Below, piece by piece: positions 26,901 to 36,249 of a stretch of 44,966 nt of DNA; position 1 is the first letter of the stretch; each line of letters opens with the position of its first letter. A model generated the notes under the pieces. That model saw only the letters and a program-made list of their open reading frames with translations. It had not been told where the DNA came from and did not search any database. Origin of the DNA: Marisediminitalea alba (GTDB lineage: Bacteria; Pseudomonadota; Gammaproteobacteria; Enterobacterales; Alteromonadaceae); the NCBI RefSeq assembly GCF_002993365.1, contig NZ_PVNP01000080.1, forward strand, positions 1-44,966, written 5' to 3'. The position numbers and the translations under genes were made by a program.

Positions 26901-27245
26901 GCTGGCATTAACATTCCTGAGCACAAGCACGCTGTGATCGCCCTTCAGGCAATCTATGGCGTTGGTCCTACACGTGCGAAAAGCATTTGTGCAGGCGCTG
27001 GTGTTGCAGAAGATACAAAAATCAAAGAGCTTGATGAAGCAACTATCGAAAAGCTTCGTGAACAAGTAGCTGCGTTCACTGTTGAAGGTGACTTACGCCG
27101 TGAAGTTTCAATGAGCATCAAACGTTTGATGGACCTGGGTTGCTTCCGTGGTATTCGCCACCGTCGTAGCTTGCCTCTACGTGGTCAGCGCACTAAAACT
27201 AATGCGCGTACCCGTAAAGGTCCTCGTAAGCCAATTAAGAAGTAA
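26889..27245 (+). CDS. rpsM: Ribosomal protein uS13
   Basis: ATG 26889 ([20 protein letters not shown]) gives 118 residues, as in E. coli; an earlier in-frame start at 26880 lies inside the ribosome-binding site. The C-terminal [18 protein letters not shown] is intact. uS13 forms the head bridge to the 50S. It is the first gene of the alpha operon. Confidence 0.97.
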   Translation: MARIAGINIPEHKHAVIALQAIYGVGPTRAKSICAGAGVAEDTKIKELDEATIEKLREQVAAFTVEGDLRREVSMSIKRLMDLGCFRGIRHRRSLPLRGQRTKTNARTRKGPRKPIKK

Positions 27246-27261
27246 ACGGGGAGAATAAGTT

Positions 27262-27654
27262 ATGGCAAAAGCACCAGCTCGTAGCACGCGTAAGCGCGCT
27301 AAACGTCAGGTTGCAGACGGTATGGCTCATATCCATGCGTCTTTCAATAACACAATTGTGACTATTACAGATCGTTCAGGCAACGCACTTGCATGGGCAA
27401 CATCTGGTGGTTCTGGTTTCCGTGGTTCACGTAAATCTACCCCATTTGCTGCACAGGTAGCTGCTGAGCGTGCCGGCGTAGCCGCGCAAGAATACGGTCT
27501 GAAAAACCTTGAAGTTTTCGTTAAAGGTCCAGGTCCAGGCCGTGAGTCTGCGATCCGTGCCCTGAACGCTACAGGTTACAAGATCACAAACATTACCGAT
27601 GTGACGCCTATCCCTCACAACGGTTGTCGTCCACCGAAAAAACGTCGCGTTTAA
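27262..27654 (+). CDS. rpsK: Ribosomal protein uS11
   Basis: The 130-residue protein has the diagnostic [19 protein letters not shown] segment and ends [13 protein letters not shown]. It is a platform protein near the mRNA exit. It follows rpsM by 16 bp with GGGGAG in the gap. Confidence 0.98.
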   Translation: MAKAPARSTRKRAKRQVADGMAHIHASFNNTIVTITDRSGNALAWATSGGSGFRGSRKSTPFAAQVAAERAGVAAQEYGLKNLEVFVKGPGPGRESAIRALNATGYKITNITDVTPIPHNGCRPPKKRRV

Positions 27655-27678
27655 TCGACGGACAGTTGGAGAAAGAAC

Positions 27679-28299
27679 ATGGCAAGATATTTGGGTCCAA
27701 AACTCAAGCTTAGCCGCCGCGAAGGTACAGATCTGTTCCTGAAAAGTGGCGTTCGCGCAATCGATTCTAAATGTAAAATCGAAACTGCGCCTGGTCAACA
27801 CGGTGCCCGTCGTGGTCGTCTGTCTGACTACGGTGTGCAGCTGCGTGAAAAGCAAAAAGTCCGTCGTATGTACGGCATTTTAGAAAAGCAATTCCGTAAC
27901 TACTACAAAGAAGCGGCTCGTCTGAAAGGCAACACCGGTGAAAACCTGTTGCAACTTCTTGAGCAGCGTCTTGATAACGTAGTTTATCGTATGGGATTTG
28001 CCAGCACTCGTGCCGAAGCACGTCAGCTGGTTAGCCACAAAGCTATTTTAGTAAATGGCAAAGTGGTAAACATTCCATCGTTTAACGTTACTGCCGAAGA
28101 CGTGGTTTCTGTTCGTGAAAAAGCTAAAAAGCAAGCGCGTATCGCGGCTGCTTTGGAACTGGCTGAACAGCGTGAGAAGCCAACCTGGATTGAAGTAGAC
28201 AGCAACAAAATGGAAGGTACGTTCAAGCGTGTTCCTGAAAGAACTGACTTGTCTGCCGAAATTAACGAACAGTTGATCGTCGAACTTTACTCTAAGTAA
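27679..28299 (+). CDS. rpsD: Ribosomal protein uS4
   Basis: The 206-residue protein begins [20 protein letters not shown] and includes an S4 RNA-binding domain ([20 protein letters not shown]). It nucleates 16S folding and, in E. coli, represses the alpha operon through the leader upstream of rpsM. No zinc-binding cysteine set is present. TTGGAG precedes the ATG. Confidence 0.98.
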   Translation: MARYLGPKLKLSRREGTDLFLKSGVRAIDSKCKIETAPGQHGARRGRLSDYGVQLREKQKVRRMYGILEKQFRNYYKEAARLKGNTGENLLQLLEQRLDNVVYRMGFASTRAEARQLVSHKAILVNGKVVNIPSFNVTAEDVVSVREKAKKQARIAAALELAEQREKPTWIEVDSNKMEGTFKRVPERTDLSAEINEQLIVELYSK

Positions 28300-28321
28300 A
28301 GCTAACTAAAGAGGAAGCATT

Positions 28322-29308
28322 GTGGGTTCTGTGACTGAATTCCTTAAACCGAGATTAGTTGAGATCGAAAACGTTTCTCCTACTCGTGCCAAAGTAACTT
28401 TGGAACCCCTGGAGCGTGGTTTTGGCCACACTTTAGGTAACGCCTTACGTCGCATCTTACTGTCATCCATGCCTGGATGTGCGGTAACTGAAGTTGAGAT
28501 CGACGGCGTCCTTCACGAGTACAGCACCAAAGAAGGTGTTCAAGAAGATGTAATCGAGATCTTGTTGAACCTTAAAGGTTTAGCAGTACGCTTAGAAGGC
28601 AAAAACGAAGCGACTCTGACTCTGGTGAAATCTGGCGCTGGCCCTGTTGTAGCTGGTGACATCCAGCATGATGGTGACGTAGAAATCGTAAACCCTGAGC
28701 ACGTAGTTTGTACTTTAACCGGCGACGCTGAAATCAGCATGCGTATTAAAGTAGAAATGGGTCGTGGTTACGTTCCAGCGTCAACTCGTCGTTCCTCTGA
28801 AGAAGATGATCGTCCAATTGGTCGTTTATTAGTAGATGCATCATACAGCCCAGTAGAGCGTATTGCTTACACCGTAGAATCTGCGCGTGTTGAACAGCGT
28901 ACCGACCTGGACAAACTGATCATTGATATGGAAACGAATGGTACTTTAGATCCTGAAGAAGCCATCCGTCGTAGCGCAACCATCCTGGCTGAACAGCTGG
29001 ATGCGTTTGTTGAACTGCGTGATATCTCTGAGCCAGTGCAGAAAGAAGAGAAACCAGAGTTCGATCCTATTCTGCTGCGTCCGGTTGATGACCTGGAATT
29101 AACAGTACGTTCTGCTAACTGTCTGAAAGCAGAAGCTATCCAGTATATTGGTGACCTGGTTCAGCGTACCGAAGTTGAGTTACTTAAAACTCCTAACTTA
29201 GGTAAGAAATCGCTAACTGAGATCAAAGATGTTCTCGCTTCACGTGGACTTTCTCTGGGCATGCGCCTGGAAAACTGGCCACCTGAGAGCATCGCTGAAA
29301 AAGATTAA
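28322..29308 (+). CDS. rpoA: RNA polymerase alpha subunit
   Basis: The 328-residue protein starts with GTG 28322 after AGAGGAAG and matches E. coli RpoA (329). The N-terminal domain (1-235) includes [20 protein letters not shown], which dimerises and assembles the polymerase. The C-terminal domain (about 248-328) includes [20 protein letters not shown], which contacts activators and UP elements. The order rpsD-rpoA-rplQ is conserved. Confidence 0.98.
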   Translation: MGSVTEFLKPRLVEIENVSPTRAKVTLEPLERGFGHTLGNALRRILLSSMPGCAVTEVEIDGVLHEYSTKEGVQEDVIEILLNLKGLAVRLEGKNEATLTLVKSGAGPVVAGDIQHDGDVEIVNPEHVVCTLTGDAEISMRIKVEMGRGYVPASTRRSSEEDDRPIGRLLVDASYSPVERIAYTVESARVEQRTDLDKLIIDMETNGTLDPEEAIRRSATILAEQLDAFVELRDISEPVQKEEKPEFDPILLRPVDDLELTVRSANCLKAEAIQYIGDLVQRTEVELLKTPNLGKKSLTEIKDVLASRGLSLGMRLENWPPESIAEKD

Positions 29309-29348
29309 TCAGGTTTAAAAGAAACTGATTTTTTAGAAGGATAAAACT

Positions 29349-29750
29349 ATGCGCCATCGTAAGAGTGGTCGTCAGTTGAATCGCAACAGCAGCCATCGTC
29401 AAGCTATGTTTAAAAACATGGCCGGTTCTTTGGTCAAGCACGAAGTGATCAAAACGACGTTACCAAAAGCGAAAGAATTACGTCGCGTAATTGAGCCTCT
29501 TATCACTCTGGCTAAGCAAGACAGCGTTGCAAACCGCCGTTTAGCTATGGCTCGCACTGGTGATAAAGAAGTAGTAGGTAAACTGTTCAACGAGCTTGGT
29601 CCTCGTTACGAAACTCGCCCAGGCGGATACTTACGCATTTTAAAATGCGGGTTCCGTGCCGGCGACAACGCGCCTATGGCCTACGTTGAGTTAGTTGACC
29701 GCCCGGTTGTAGAAGCTGAAGAAGAAGCAGTAGAAGCAACTGAAGAGTAA
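29349..29750 (+). CDS. rplQ: Ribosomal protein bL17
   Basis: The 133-residue protein begins [20 protein letters not shown] and carries the usual [20 protein letters not shown] block plus an acidic C-terminal tail. bL17 lies at the peptide exit tunnel rim. It is the last gene of the alpha operon and AGAAGGA precedes it. A strong terminator follows. Confidence 0.98.
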   Translation: MRHRKSGRQLNRNSSHRQAMFKNMAGSLVKHEVIKTTLPKAKELRRVIEPLITLAKQDSVANRRLAMARTGDKEVVGKLFNELGPRYETRPGGYLRILKCGFRAGDNAPMAYVELVDRPVVEAEEEAVEATEE

Positions 29751-29794
29751 TTAATACTCGATAACGGCTAAGCTAACGCTTAACCGACTCGATT

Positions 29795-29821
29795 AAAAAA
29801 CCCGCCGCTGGCGGGTTTTTT
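29795..29821 (+). terminator. Intrinsic terminator of the alpha operon
   Basis: AAAAAACCCGCC and GGCGGGTTTTTT pair around GCT, followed by GTTTT. It is symmetric and could also end minus-strand transcripts from 29867-30563. Confidence 0.93.
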
Positions 29822-29866
29822 GTTTTAAGAGTTGCATTTAATGAGAAGTCATATCTTCCGCTATGA

Positions 29867-30244
29867 CTAATCTGTCATTCCAGTCTTAACTATTATGTTA
29901 ACAATCAAAGGAAAAAGCAGCCCAGCCAGGCAGGATGCGATTATATCTAGCCAGTCGAAGTAACCCAGTTTGAAAAAGGGTTGGATACATTCATATATTG
30001 AAGCACCAAGTACCGCTGTTATGGCAATAGATAAAGTGTTTGCTGTAGCATCGCGATAGTAAAAGTAGAACATTGCACACAATGGGCCCCAAAAACTGAC
30101 TGACGAGTCGGCAATGCCAAAGTCGTAAATCTGATTATTTAGAATGAAAGACCTGTATAGAGTCTGAAAAATAAAGCAAACTATCATCGAAGCGATAGCT
30201 AGATAAAGGTAAAGTGCATGTCTTTGGGAATCTGCAGTCTTCAT
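29867..30244 (-). CDS. Small VanZ-like membrane protein
   Basis: ATG 30244 gives 125 residues with four predicted membrane helices (about 9-28, 48-63, 70-85 and 98-118). The segment GASIYECIQPFFKLGYFDWLDIIAS has the E-x2-Q ... D-x2-D spacing of VanZ-like proteins. VanZ homologues affect glycopeptide sensitivity in Gram-positives, but most have no known role. It lies 139 bp downstream of a bacteriocin-like peptide gene on the same strand, so an immunity function is possible; this is inference. The stop codon lies in a seven-base inverted repeat (29847-29868). No strong ribosome-binding site is visible. Confidence 0.7.
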   Translation of the reverse strand: MKTADSQRHALYLYLAIASMIVCFIFQTLYRSFILNNQIYDFGIADSSVSFWGPLCAMFYFYYRDATANTLSIAITAVLGASIYECIQPFFKLGYFDWLDIIASCLAGLLFPLIVNIIVKTGMTD

Positions 30245-30383
30245 TTTTATCAATTTTGGTTAGTTGGTGATTGAATAAAGGCCATACTGCAACCGATAAC
30301 ATCTTGGTTTCGGCCTTATTTTGCGGTTATACAGTGGTAATGGAGAACAGTTTCGCCATTATGGATACAACCTACGTATCTAA

Positions 30384-30563
30384 TTATCTGCCGCGTTGCA
30401 TATTACCACCAGTGGTTTCGCCATATTCTGTATTTGATAGCTCTTCGTAAGCGGCTTTTAGGCCATCATAAACGATACCCCCGACTACTAAATTTACAAC
30501 ATAGACTAAAAGTGGGTTGCCGCCAGATACAGCTTCTTGCTTAGTTAAGTTTAATTCGTACAT
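30384..30563 (-). CDS. Double-glycine-leader bacteriocin-like peptide
   Basis: ATG 30563, six bases after AAGGAGAC, encodes 59 residues. The first 15 (MYELNLTKQEAVSGG) form a classic double-glycine leader, like that of colicin V, which C39-peptidase ABC exporters cut after GG. The 44-residue core starts NPLLVYVVNLVVGGIVYDG, a hydrophobic helix with small-residue spacing, followed by a polar tail ending GNMQRGR. It has no cysteine. This matches class II bacteriocins/microcins. No exporter gene is in the window. A longer in-frame reading to 30686 lacks a start signal. The next gene downstream encodes a small membrane protein that could give immunity. Confidence 0.7.
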   Translation of the reverse strand: MYELNLTKQEAVSGGNPLLVYVVNLVVGGIVYDGLKAAYEELSNTEYGETTGGNMQRGR

Positions 30564-30864
30564 TATTGTCTCCTTGTTAATGTAGGGACTAATAAGTAAT
30601 TCATGGTAATTACACGCCCGATATTTAGACTTCAGAGCGCCACTAACAGGAACGACATCTCCTCTTCGTTTAATCAACTGGGGCACATTTACTTATCTGA
30701 ATTCGGGTAGCGCAGATACGATTTATTAACGTATAATCGCCGTGTTTTGTAGTGAGTGCTCAAGACAATTCATGTCGTTGATGGTAGGATTCGACCTAAC
30801 ATGAAATATGCAAATATTACGCAATTTCCACGAATAAAATTACAACAGAGAAATCCAACAGGAC
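30564..30864. other. Divergent promoter region between bacteriocin-like gene and glycan island
   Basis: No gene is seen. A perfect TATAAT lies on the plus strand at 30732-30737, but its -35 region is poor (AGCGCA). GGTAGCG at 30706-30712 resembles the core of an ops/RfaH site but would lie upstream of that -10 box. Base composition becomes clearly AT-rich here compared with the ribosomal operons. Confidence 0.4.
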
Positions 30865-31905
30865 ATGGTTGAGTCAGTATCACTAAAGGAGTTCGGGTTT
30901 AACTTTTGTGGCCCAATACTCCATACCTATTTGTCTGCAGTAGATAACGCACTAAGACAGTCGCCTAAAAATGTTTATTGCCTGGCGCGTGAAGGCTATA
31001 TTCTGCAGAAAGGGCTCAATATAATAAACAGTGAATGGTCACCCACCTATTTGTACGCTTCCCGTACATTTTTGTTCCGAATTACACTGAGTCACAAAGC
31101 GTCCTGGAGCTTTAGTCTCGGGCATGGATACAAGGGAAAGTTGGGTGATTTTTTTGTATCGCGCTTTGGTTTTACATTAGAGCAGGTTAAAAAGTTTGTT
31201 GATCAGGGGGAATTAGATGACGAGGTCACTACCCTGGATGACAAGGATAGAATCGAGACGATCCTAAAGGATCAATCAGATATCATCGAAACCATTATCA
31301 AACCCACACGCAATGCATATATTAAATATTTAGCGTCCATTGGTTTAACCTCAGATACTGCAGCGGAATCGCTGTTTTTGGACGTAGGCTATTCCGGCAC
31401 GATTCAAAAACTACTCAGTATTTTGTTACAGAGTGATACCAATGGCTATTATTTTATAACTACAGATTCAACTAAAACCCAGGCTGGTAGTTATACCGCT
31501 AACTTAAGCTATGTGTTTAAAGACAAGGTAAAAATGGGCGGCGGCTATACCATGCTGGATCGCTCAATGTTCCTTGAGGCTTTATTTACTTCACCTGACG
31601 GTCAGTTCATCGACATTATCGACTCACCGCTGGGAGATAAGGGCTTTCACTTTTGTTTTGGTAAACGAAATTACACGCAACATCATTTTGAAAAGCTCAA
31701 CTTAATTTTTGACGGTGCGCTTAACGCCATCTCGCATTTTGATAAGCATGGCATTGAGTTTAAAGTCAGCGAAATAGAGTTCCTTTACGAACAATACGTG
31801 TCAAAACGCAATCTATTACCCAGTGCGAGTTGGCCACTGTTTGAATTTGATGATGCCATTTCCGGGTTCGGAAATGTGAACTCTATGCAGTTTTTTGGGC
31901 TTTAA
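30865..31905 (+). CDS. COG5610-type protein of polysaccharide clusters (HAD-associated domain alone)
   Basis: The 346-residue soluble protein has the motif YCLAREGYILQKGLN and YLYASRTFLFR near residues 38-77, then ESLFLDVGYSGTIQKLL near 169-185. This is the pattern of the region that follows the HAD domain in large COG5610-type proteins of O-antigen and capsule loci (usual form LARDGY ... YLYASR ... VDIGYSGTIQ). The HAD part itself is absent here and is found instead in the next gene's product, so the two halves may act together. The exact reaction is unknown. It begins the plus-strand glycan operon. Confidence 0.65.
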   Translation: MVESVSLKEFGFNFCGPILHTYLSAVDNALRQSPKNVYCLAREGYILQKGLNIINSEWSPTYLYASRTFLFRITLSHKASWSFSLGHGYKGKLGDFFVSRFGFTLEQVKKFVDQGELDDEVTTLDDKDRIETILKDQSDIIETIIKPTRNAYIKYLASIGLTSDTAAESLFLDVGYSGTIQKLLSILLQSDTNGYYFITTDSTKTQAGSYTANLSYVFKDKVKMGGGYTMLDRSMFLEALFTSPDGQFIDIIDSPLGDKGFHFCFGKRNYTQHHFEKLNLIFDGALNAISHFDKHGIEFKVSEIEFLYEQYVSKRNLLPSASWPLFEFDDAISGFGNVNSMQFFGL

Positions 31906-31906
31906 A

Positions 31907-33832
31907 ATGAAAAACAACATAAAGCAGATAGCAAGAAGTTTGCAAACTCAGGTCGAGAGGCTGGCCTATCCTTCCACTGCCAAAGCGTTTACGTTAGCTA
32001 AAAAATCAGGATTGTTTGATGCCAAGTGGTATCAGGAGCATTACGGCTCGTTTCCTTCAGACTGGTTAGCGTTTAAAGATTATGTAAAGAAGTCTCCCTT
32101 TGGCAATGTAAATCCGTCAGCTAATTTCGATACTGAAACCTATTTACGTAGTAATGTAGATATATACCATGCCGGTATCTCACCATTGCTTCATTATATG
32201 TACCATGGGCAGTATGAAGGGCGGATGTCGTCTCAGGCGCTCCCGCGCTGGACACCGAAAGATAATCTGGTTCCCAAAGAAACATCAACCTGGCGTCAGC
32301 AAAAAATCGCCATCGTTCTGCATATTTTCTATCCGGATTTTGTAGCTAAGTTTGCCGAATGCTTAGAACGCTTTCCGGTACAGGTGGATGTATTTGTAAC
32401 GGCGGCGACTCAAGAAATTGCCGACGATGCTACTAATACCTTTAACAAGCTGAACCGGGTTCATAAAGTTAGTACCGCCGTTTGCCAAAACCGAGGACGT
32501 AACTTTGGTCCGTTCCTGGTGCACTTTAGTAAAGAGCTGCTGAATTATGACCTGATGTGTCATGTGCACTCTAAAAAATCTCTGTACAGCGGTCGTGAAC
32601 AAACCCAGTGGTTTGATTACCAAAACCAGTATTTGCTAAAAGACGGGCATGTTACTAAGTCAGTATTGCGACTGTTCGATGAACATAAAGACCTCGGCAT
32701 TTACTACCCTACATCGTTCTGGATGATGCCGGCCTGGGTAAATCACTGGACATGTAACAAGCCTTTCGCTCAAGAGTTTGTCGATGAATGGGGCATAGAT
32801 ATTAGTGATAACTTTGTTAATTATCCTGTGGGCGGCATGTTCTGGGCACGCCCGGCGGCATTAAAGCCGCTGCTGGATAACACCCATCAGTATGAAGATT
32901 TTCCGCCCGAACCACTGCCAAACGATGGTTCTAAGCTCCATGCATTAGAGCGTACGTTGGGATTATTGGCAGAAAAACAGGGATACGAGCAGTTCTTTTA
33001 CTATCCCCCGCTGGGCCGGTTTACCCAGGATAAAACTTCTATTGCCGCCAGTTACTATAAACCCGCTGGTTCGTTGCTAGGCGATTTAGCTAACTTTGAT
33101 ATTGTCTCGTTCGATATCTTCGACACCGTATTGCGCCGTAAATATCATGAGCCGGACTATGCCAAATATTTGCTGGGCAAAGAACTGGTTACCCAAGGTT
33201 ATTTTGCAAGCCCGCAAGACTTTATCGAAGCCCGCAATAAAGCCGAATTAACCTGCCGTCAGAATAATGATTTTCAGGGTGATGTGTGTATTACCGAGGC
33301 ATATGAGCAATTAGCCAAAGATACGGATATCAGCACAGAAGAAACGGCAAAATGGTTGGAAAAAGAGTTCCACTACGACCTTTCCATGGCCATGCCCAAA
33401 GACGAAATGGTTGAGATCGTTAAGCAACTGTCATCCAAGGGCCGGGAAATCTGGTTTATCACCGACATTTACTATACCAAACAGCAGATAGAAACCATGC
33501 TGCGTAAAATTGGTATTGCTGTACCGTATAAGCTGTTTGTAAGCTCGGATCTTGGCAAGCGTAAAGACGCAGGTACCATGTGGTCTTTTATTAAAGAACG
33601 TGTACAACAAGCGCAAAGATCACATATACATGTTGGTGATAATGTCCGTTCTGATGCACAAATATGCGGGGATTTCGGACTTCAGAATGTACATATACTC
33701 CACCCTGAGGATAAATGGAGAATATCCGGATTTGCAGATGTGTTTAATATGGAATTTAAACAAGAAGCAGACATTTATAAGTGGGGAACCATGATCAGCA
33801 ATCACGGTCGCTACCCGTTTTTTGGAGAATGA
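31907..33832 (+). CDS. Rhamnan-synthesis F (RgpF)-like protein fused to a HAD domain
   Basis: ATG 31907, one base after the previous stop, gives 641 residues. Residues 30-105 hold two FDAKWYQ/FDTETYL-type repeats ending HYMYHGQYEGR, often seen in glycan enzymes. Residues about 125-370 fit RgpF (KIAIVLHIFYPDFV, VFVTAATQE, CHVHSKKS, GGMFWARPAALKPLL), a glycosyltransferase-like family. Residues about 395-620 form a HAD domain with D403 in FDIFDT, Thr in FITDIYYT, Lys in SSDLGKRKDAG, and GDNVRSD. A role in making or modifying a surface polysaccharide is likely. The substrate is unknown. Confidence 0.75.
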   Translation: MKNNIKQIARSLQTQVERLAYPSTAKAFTLAKKSGLFDAKWYQEHYGSFPSDWLAFKDYVKKSPFGNVNPSANFDTETYLRSNVDIYHAGISPLLHYMYHGQYEGRMSSQALPRWTPKDNLVPKETSTWRQQKIAIVLHIFYPDFVAKFAECLERFPVQVDVFVTAATQEIADDATNTFNKLNRVHKVSTAVCQNRGRNFGPFLVHFSKELLNYDLMCHVHSKKSLYSGREQTQWFDYQNQYLLKDGHVTKSVLRLFDEHKDLGIYYPTSFWMMPAWVNHWTCNKPFAQEFVDEWGIDISDNFVNYPVGGMFWARPAALKPLLDNTHQYEDFPPEPLPNDGSKLHALERTLGLLAEKQGYEQFFYYPPLGRFTQDKTSIAASYYKPAGSLLGDLANFDIVSFDIFDTVLRRKYHEPDYAKYLLGKELVTQGYFASPQDFIEARNKAELTCRQNNDFQGDVCITEAYEQLAKDTDISTEETAKWLEKEFHYDLSMAMPKDEMVEIVKQLSSKGREIWFITDIYYTKQQIETMLRKIGIAVPYKLFVSSDLGKRKDAGTMWSFIKERVQQAQRSHIHVGDNVRSDAQICGDFGLQNVHILHPEDKWRISGFADVFNMEFKQEADIYKWGTMISNHGRYPFFGE

Positions 33833-33835
33833 CCC

Positions 33836-35029
33836 GTGTCGTCTAGAAATTCAGCAATAAAAGTTAAATTAGTTGCAATTGCAAAAGATGAGTGTGCGTA
33901 CCTGGCCGATTGGATATTTCATCACCTGTATGCAGGTTTTGCTGAGATAGAGATCTATATAAACAGAACTCGTGATAAAAGTGTTGAATTGCTCGAAGAA
34001 TTAAGTGCTCTTGATTCGAGGATAAGTTGGGATCGCTCCGATTTTGTGGATATGGTACCGGGCAGCGCCCATACCAAAATGCAATATATTACCTATGCTT
34101 TGGCCTATCAAAAAATAATAGATGATAAGAACTCTGATATCACGCATTTGATGTATCTTGATATTGATGAGTTCTGGTTACACGAGAATCCAGACGTTAA
34201 AATTTCTGATTTTATTAAACAGGCTGGTAGAGACGTCGGCATCTCTTTTTGTTGGATTAATGACTATCCGACAAGCGACGTTTTTAGCCCGTTAAGAAAA
34301 GAAATAATGGGTATACCATTGAAACTTGTAAAATCAGTGTTTCCGGTTAAATCAGCACTAAAAATGGCCAGGCCACATCAGCCGTTATTAAAAGAGCACC
34401 AATACATAATGGCAGATGGCACAAAGTTTAATGAAGATCCCAGTATCAAAGAACACTCAACCCGTCACGTTGGGTTGCCTGCATTTGTCTACCACCGGTG
34501 TTTAAGGTCGCCAACTGAGTATGTTTCTTCACTCTATCGGGGCAGACCTGGATACAAAGATGTATCATTAAAAACCAATCGTTCCGGGCTGCCTGGCTCC
34601 TCTGAGAAGCTTGTGACTTATACCTTGAACAATTCAGGGTTTGAGCGTTACGAGCAAGCGCGAGAGTCTTTTATGCAACGCGGCAATATAAACCAACTAA
34701 AAGCCAGTGGCGAAGAGTATGTGCTGCAAAGGTTTGCGCAAGCCGTTGTCGCTCTCGAAAACTCTCTGCCCGAATCGCATGGCAAGATGCTAAAGTTATT
34801 CGCTAATGTAAACATTCCTTCTGTTACCCACAAAATAGAAGCTTACCATGATGAGCTCATCAGCCGTTATTCAGATAAGGTTGAATTGATACGGGAGCTT
34901 GCCTTAAAAGCGGAAGCATTTAGTATTTTTGAAGCAAGAAGAATTATGTCTAAGGCATTAGCTCTAAGACCCGAAGGCCCTGTAATTAATGCAAAAATTA
35001 AAGAGTATAATGAAGCACTGGCAAAATAA
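33836..35029 (+). CDS. Glycosyltransferase family 2-like protein (tandem paralogue 1) with shared C-terminal module
   Basis: GTG 33836 after TTGGAG gives 397 residues. The N-terminal GT-A domain (KVKLVAIAKDECAYLADWI, HLYAGFAEIEIYINRT) carries the metal motif D109-I-D111 in MYLDIDEFW. This is the PF13704/GT92-like pattern. Later motifs VYHRCLRS, LYRGRPG and KTNRSGLP recur in the next protein. The last 49 residues (349-397) form the module seen on four neighbours: R-x2-A, A-x3-M-x2-A, then RPEGPVINAK. It probably transfers a sugar in surface-glycan synthesis. Donor and acceptor are unknown. Confidence 0.75.
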   Translation: MSSRNSAIKVKLVAIAKDECAYLADWIFHHLYAGFAEIEIYINRTRDKSVELLEELSALDSRISWDRSDFVDMVPGSAHTKMQYITYALAYQKIIDDKNSDITHLMYLDIDEFWLHENPDVKISDFIKQAGRDVGISFCWINDYPTSDVFSPLRKEIMGIPLKLVKSVFPVKSALKMARPHQPLLKEHQYIMADGTKFNEDPSIKEHSTRHVGLPAFVYHRCLRSPTEYVSSLYRGRPGYKDVSLKTNRSGLPGSSEKLVTYTLNNSGFERYEQARESFMQRGNINQLKASGEEYVLQRFAQAVVALENSLPESHGKMLKLFANVNIPSVTHKIEAYHDELISRYSDKVELIRELALKAEAFSIFEARRIMSKALALRPEGPVINAKIKEYNEALAK

Positions 35030-36242
35030 TTCCAAGAACCAGAGCGCTACGTCAGATATTAAGGTAAAGCTGGTTGCGATAGCGAAGGACGAAGCTGCAT
35101 ATTTTAACGAGTGGGTATATCATCACCTTTACTTTGGATTTGATGACATTGAAATTCATATAAACAGAACATCAGACAACTCCGCAGAGGTGCTCGACTC
35201 CATATGCAAAAATAATCCGTCAGTAAGTTGGCATAAAGCAGATTGGATCGACCAATGCCCACCTGGTGCCAAAAAACATATCCAGTTTATTGTGTATAAT
35301 AAGGTATGGGACGAATGCCTCAGTCAAGGGGGGTTCACTCATATTTTATTTTTGGACATTGATGAATTCTGGATGCCAAAAGATTTTTCCACCACTATAA
35401 AAGAGTACATAGCTGGCTTTAAACCGGACAGTGTAATTTCCTTTGAGTGGTTAAATGATTTGGGAAATTTGCCAAAGTTTTCTCCCATTCCGCAAAAGCT
35501 TGGTGGCAATTTATCCCCATTGGTAAAAACACTCTTTCCAATTAATACACCGGTTATAGAACTCCGGCATCATGTTCCGCTATTCGCTGCCCCGCAAAAT
35601 CATGTATTGGCCGACGGACACCCTTTTTCGGCCAGGAAAAGCCTTATACAAGCCGTTGCGGAAGAGCTACAAAGCTTAAAAGATGCGTTCGTGTATCATA
35701 GAGCGCACCGCTCGGTGGAAGAGTATATTTCCTTGTTATACCGGGGGCGGCCAGGGGAAACATTTCCCTATAAAACTAATCGGCATGGGTTGCCTGTGCC
35801 TAACAATTGGTTTGTAGAAGTCGATTTTCCTGAAGCCTCTTATAAGCAATATGCGGCATCCTATCGCGACTTTTTAATTAGCAATGTCAAACCGGAACAG
35901 CTGGACAAAGCCAAAGGATATGTGGAGCGGCGTTTTAATGATTCAATGAGTCAGTTGCCGGGTTTTGTAGAAACAGATTATCCGACTATGATGCAAATGT
36001 TCAGGGGCGTTTATCAACATCAGGTCGTAGAGGTATTTGGCCAGCATCGCGCTAAACTGGTAGCTGAACAGCCAGAAAATTTCAGGCTAATACGGGATCT
36101 TGCCATTGATGCTTCGTCGCAAAATATTGACGAAGCCATTTCATTAATGGAGGTCGCGCATCAGTTGCATCCGGAGGGCCCGGTGATTAACCAAAAGCTG
36201 AATGAATTTAGAATAATAAAGGCCAGTCAGAAAAGGTCGTAA
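35010..36242 (+). CDS. Glycosyltransferase family 2-like protein (tandem paralogue 2) with shared C-terminal module
   Basis: ATG 35010 lies inside the end of the preceding gene (20-bp overlap), so translation is probably coupled. The 410-residue protein repeats the architecture of its neighbour: IKVKLVAIAKDEAAYFNEWV, D116-I-D118 in FLDIDEFW, AFVYHRAHRS, LLYRGRPGE and KTNRHGLP. The C-terminal module is at 358-410 (LIRDLAIDAS ... HPEGPVINQKL). The two are diverged duplicates, perhaps adding successive or different residues. An in-frame start at 34989 would add seven residues and is less likely. Confidence 0.75.
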   Translation: MKHWQNNSKNQSATSDIKVKLVAIAKDEAAYFNEWVYHHLYFGFDDIEIHINRTSDNSAEVLDSICKNNPSVSWHKADWIDQCPPGAKKHIQFIVYNKVWDECLSQGGFTHILFLDIDEFWMPKDFSTTIKEYIAGFKPDSVISFEWLNDLGNLPKFSPIPQKLGGNLSPLVKTLFPINTPVIELRHHVPLFAAPQNHVLADGHPFSARKSLIQAVAEELQSLKDAFVYHRAHRSVEEYISLLYRGRPGETFPYKTNRHGLPVPNNWFVEVDFPEASYKQYAASYRDFLISNVKPEQLDKAKGYVERRFNDSMSQLPGFVETDYPTMMQMFRGVYQHQVVEVFGQHRAKLVAEQPENFRLIRDLAIDASSQNIDEAISLMEVAHQLHPEGPVINQKLNEFRIIKASQKRS

Positions 36243-36249
36243 CTGTTTA

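Noticed and set aside
30564..30686. Longer form of the bacteriocin-like ORF starting at 30686
   Set aside because: The added residues have no start signal and would bury the double-glycine leader. AAGGAGAC directly precedes the ATG at 30563.
30703..30713. An ops/RfaH element for the glycan island
   Set aside because: Only GGTAGCG matches the consensus, and it lies upstream of the best -10 box rather than in a transcribed leader.
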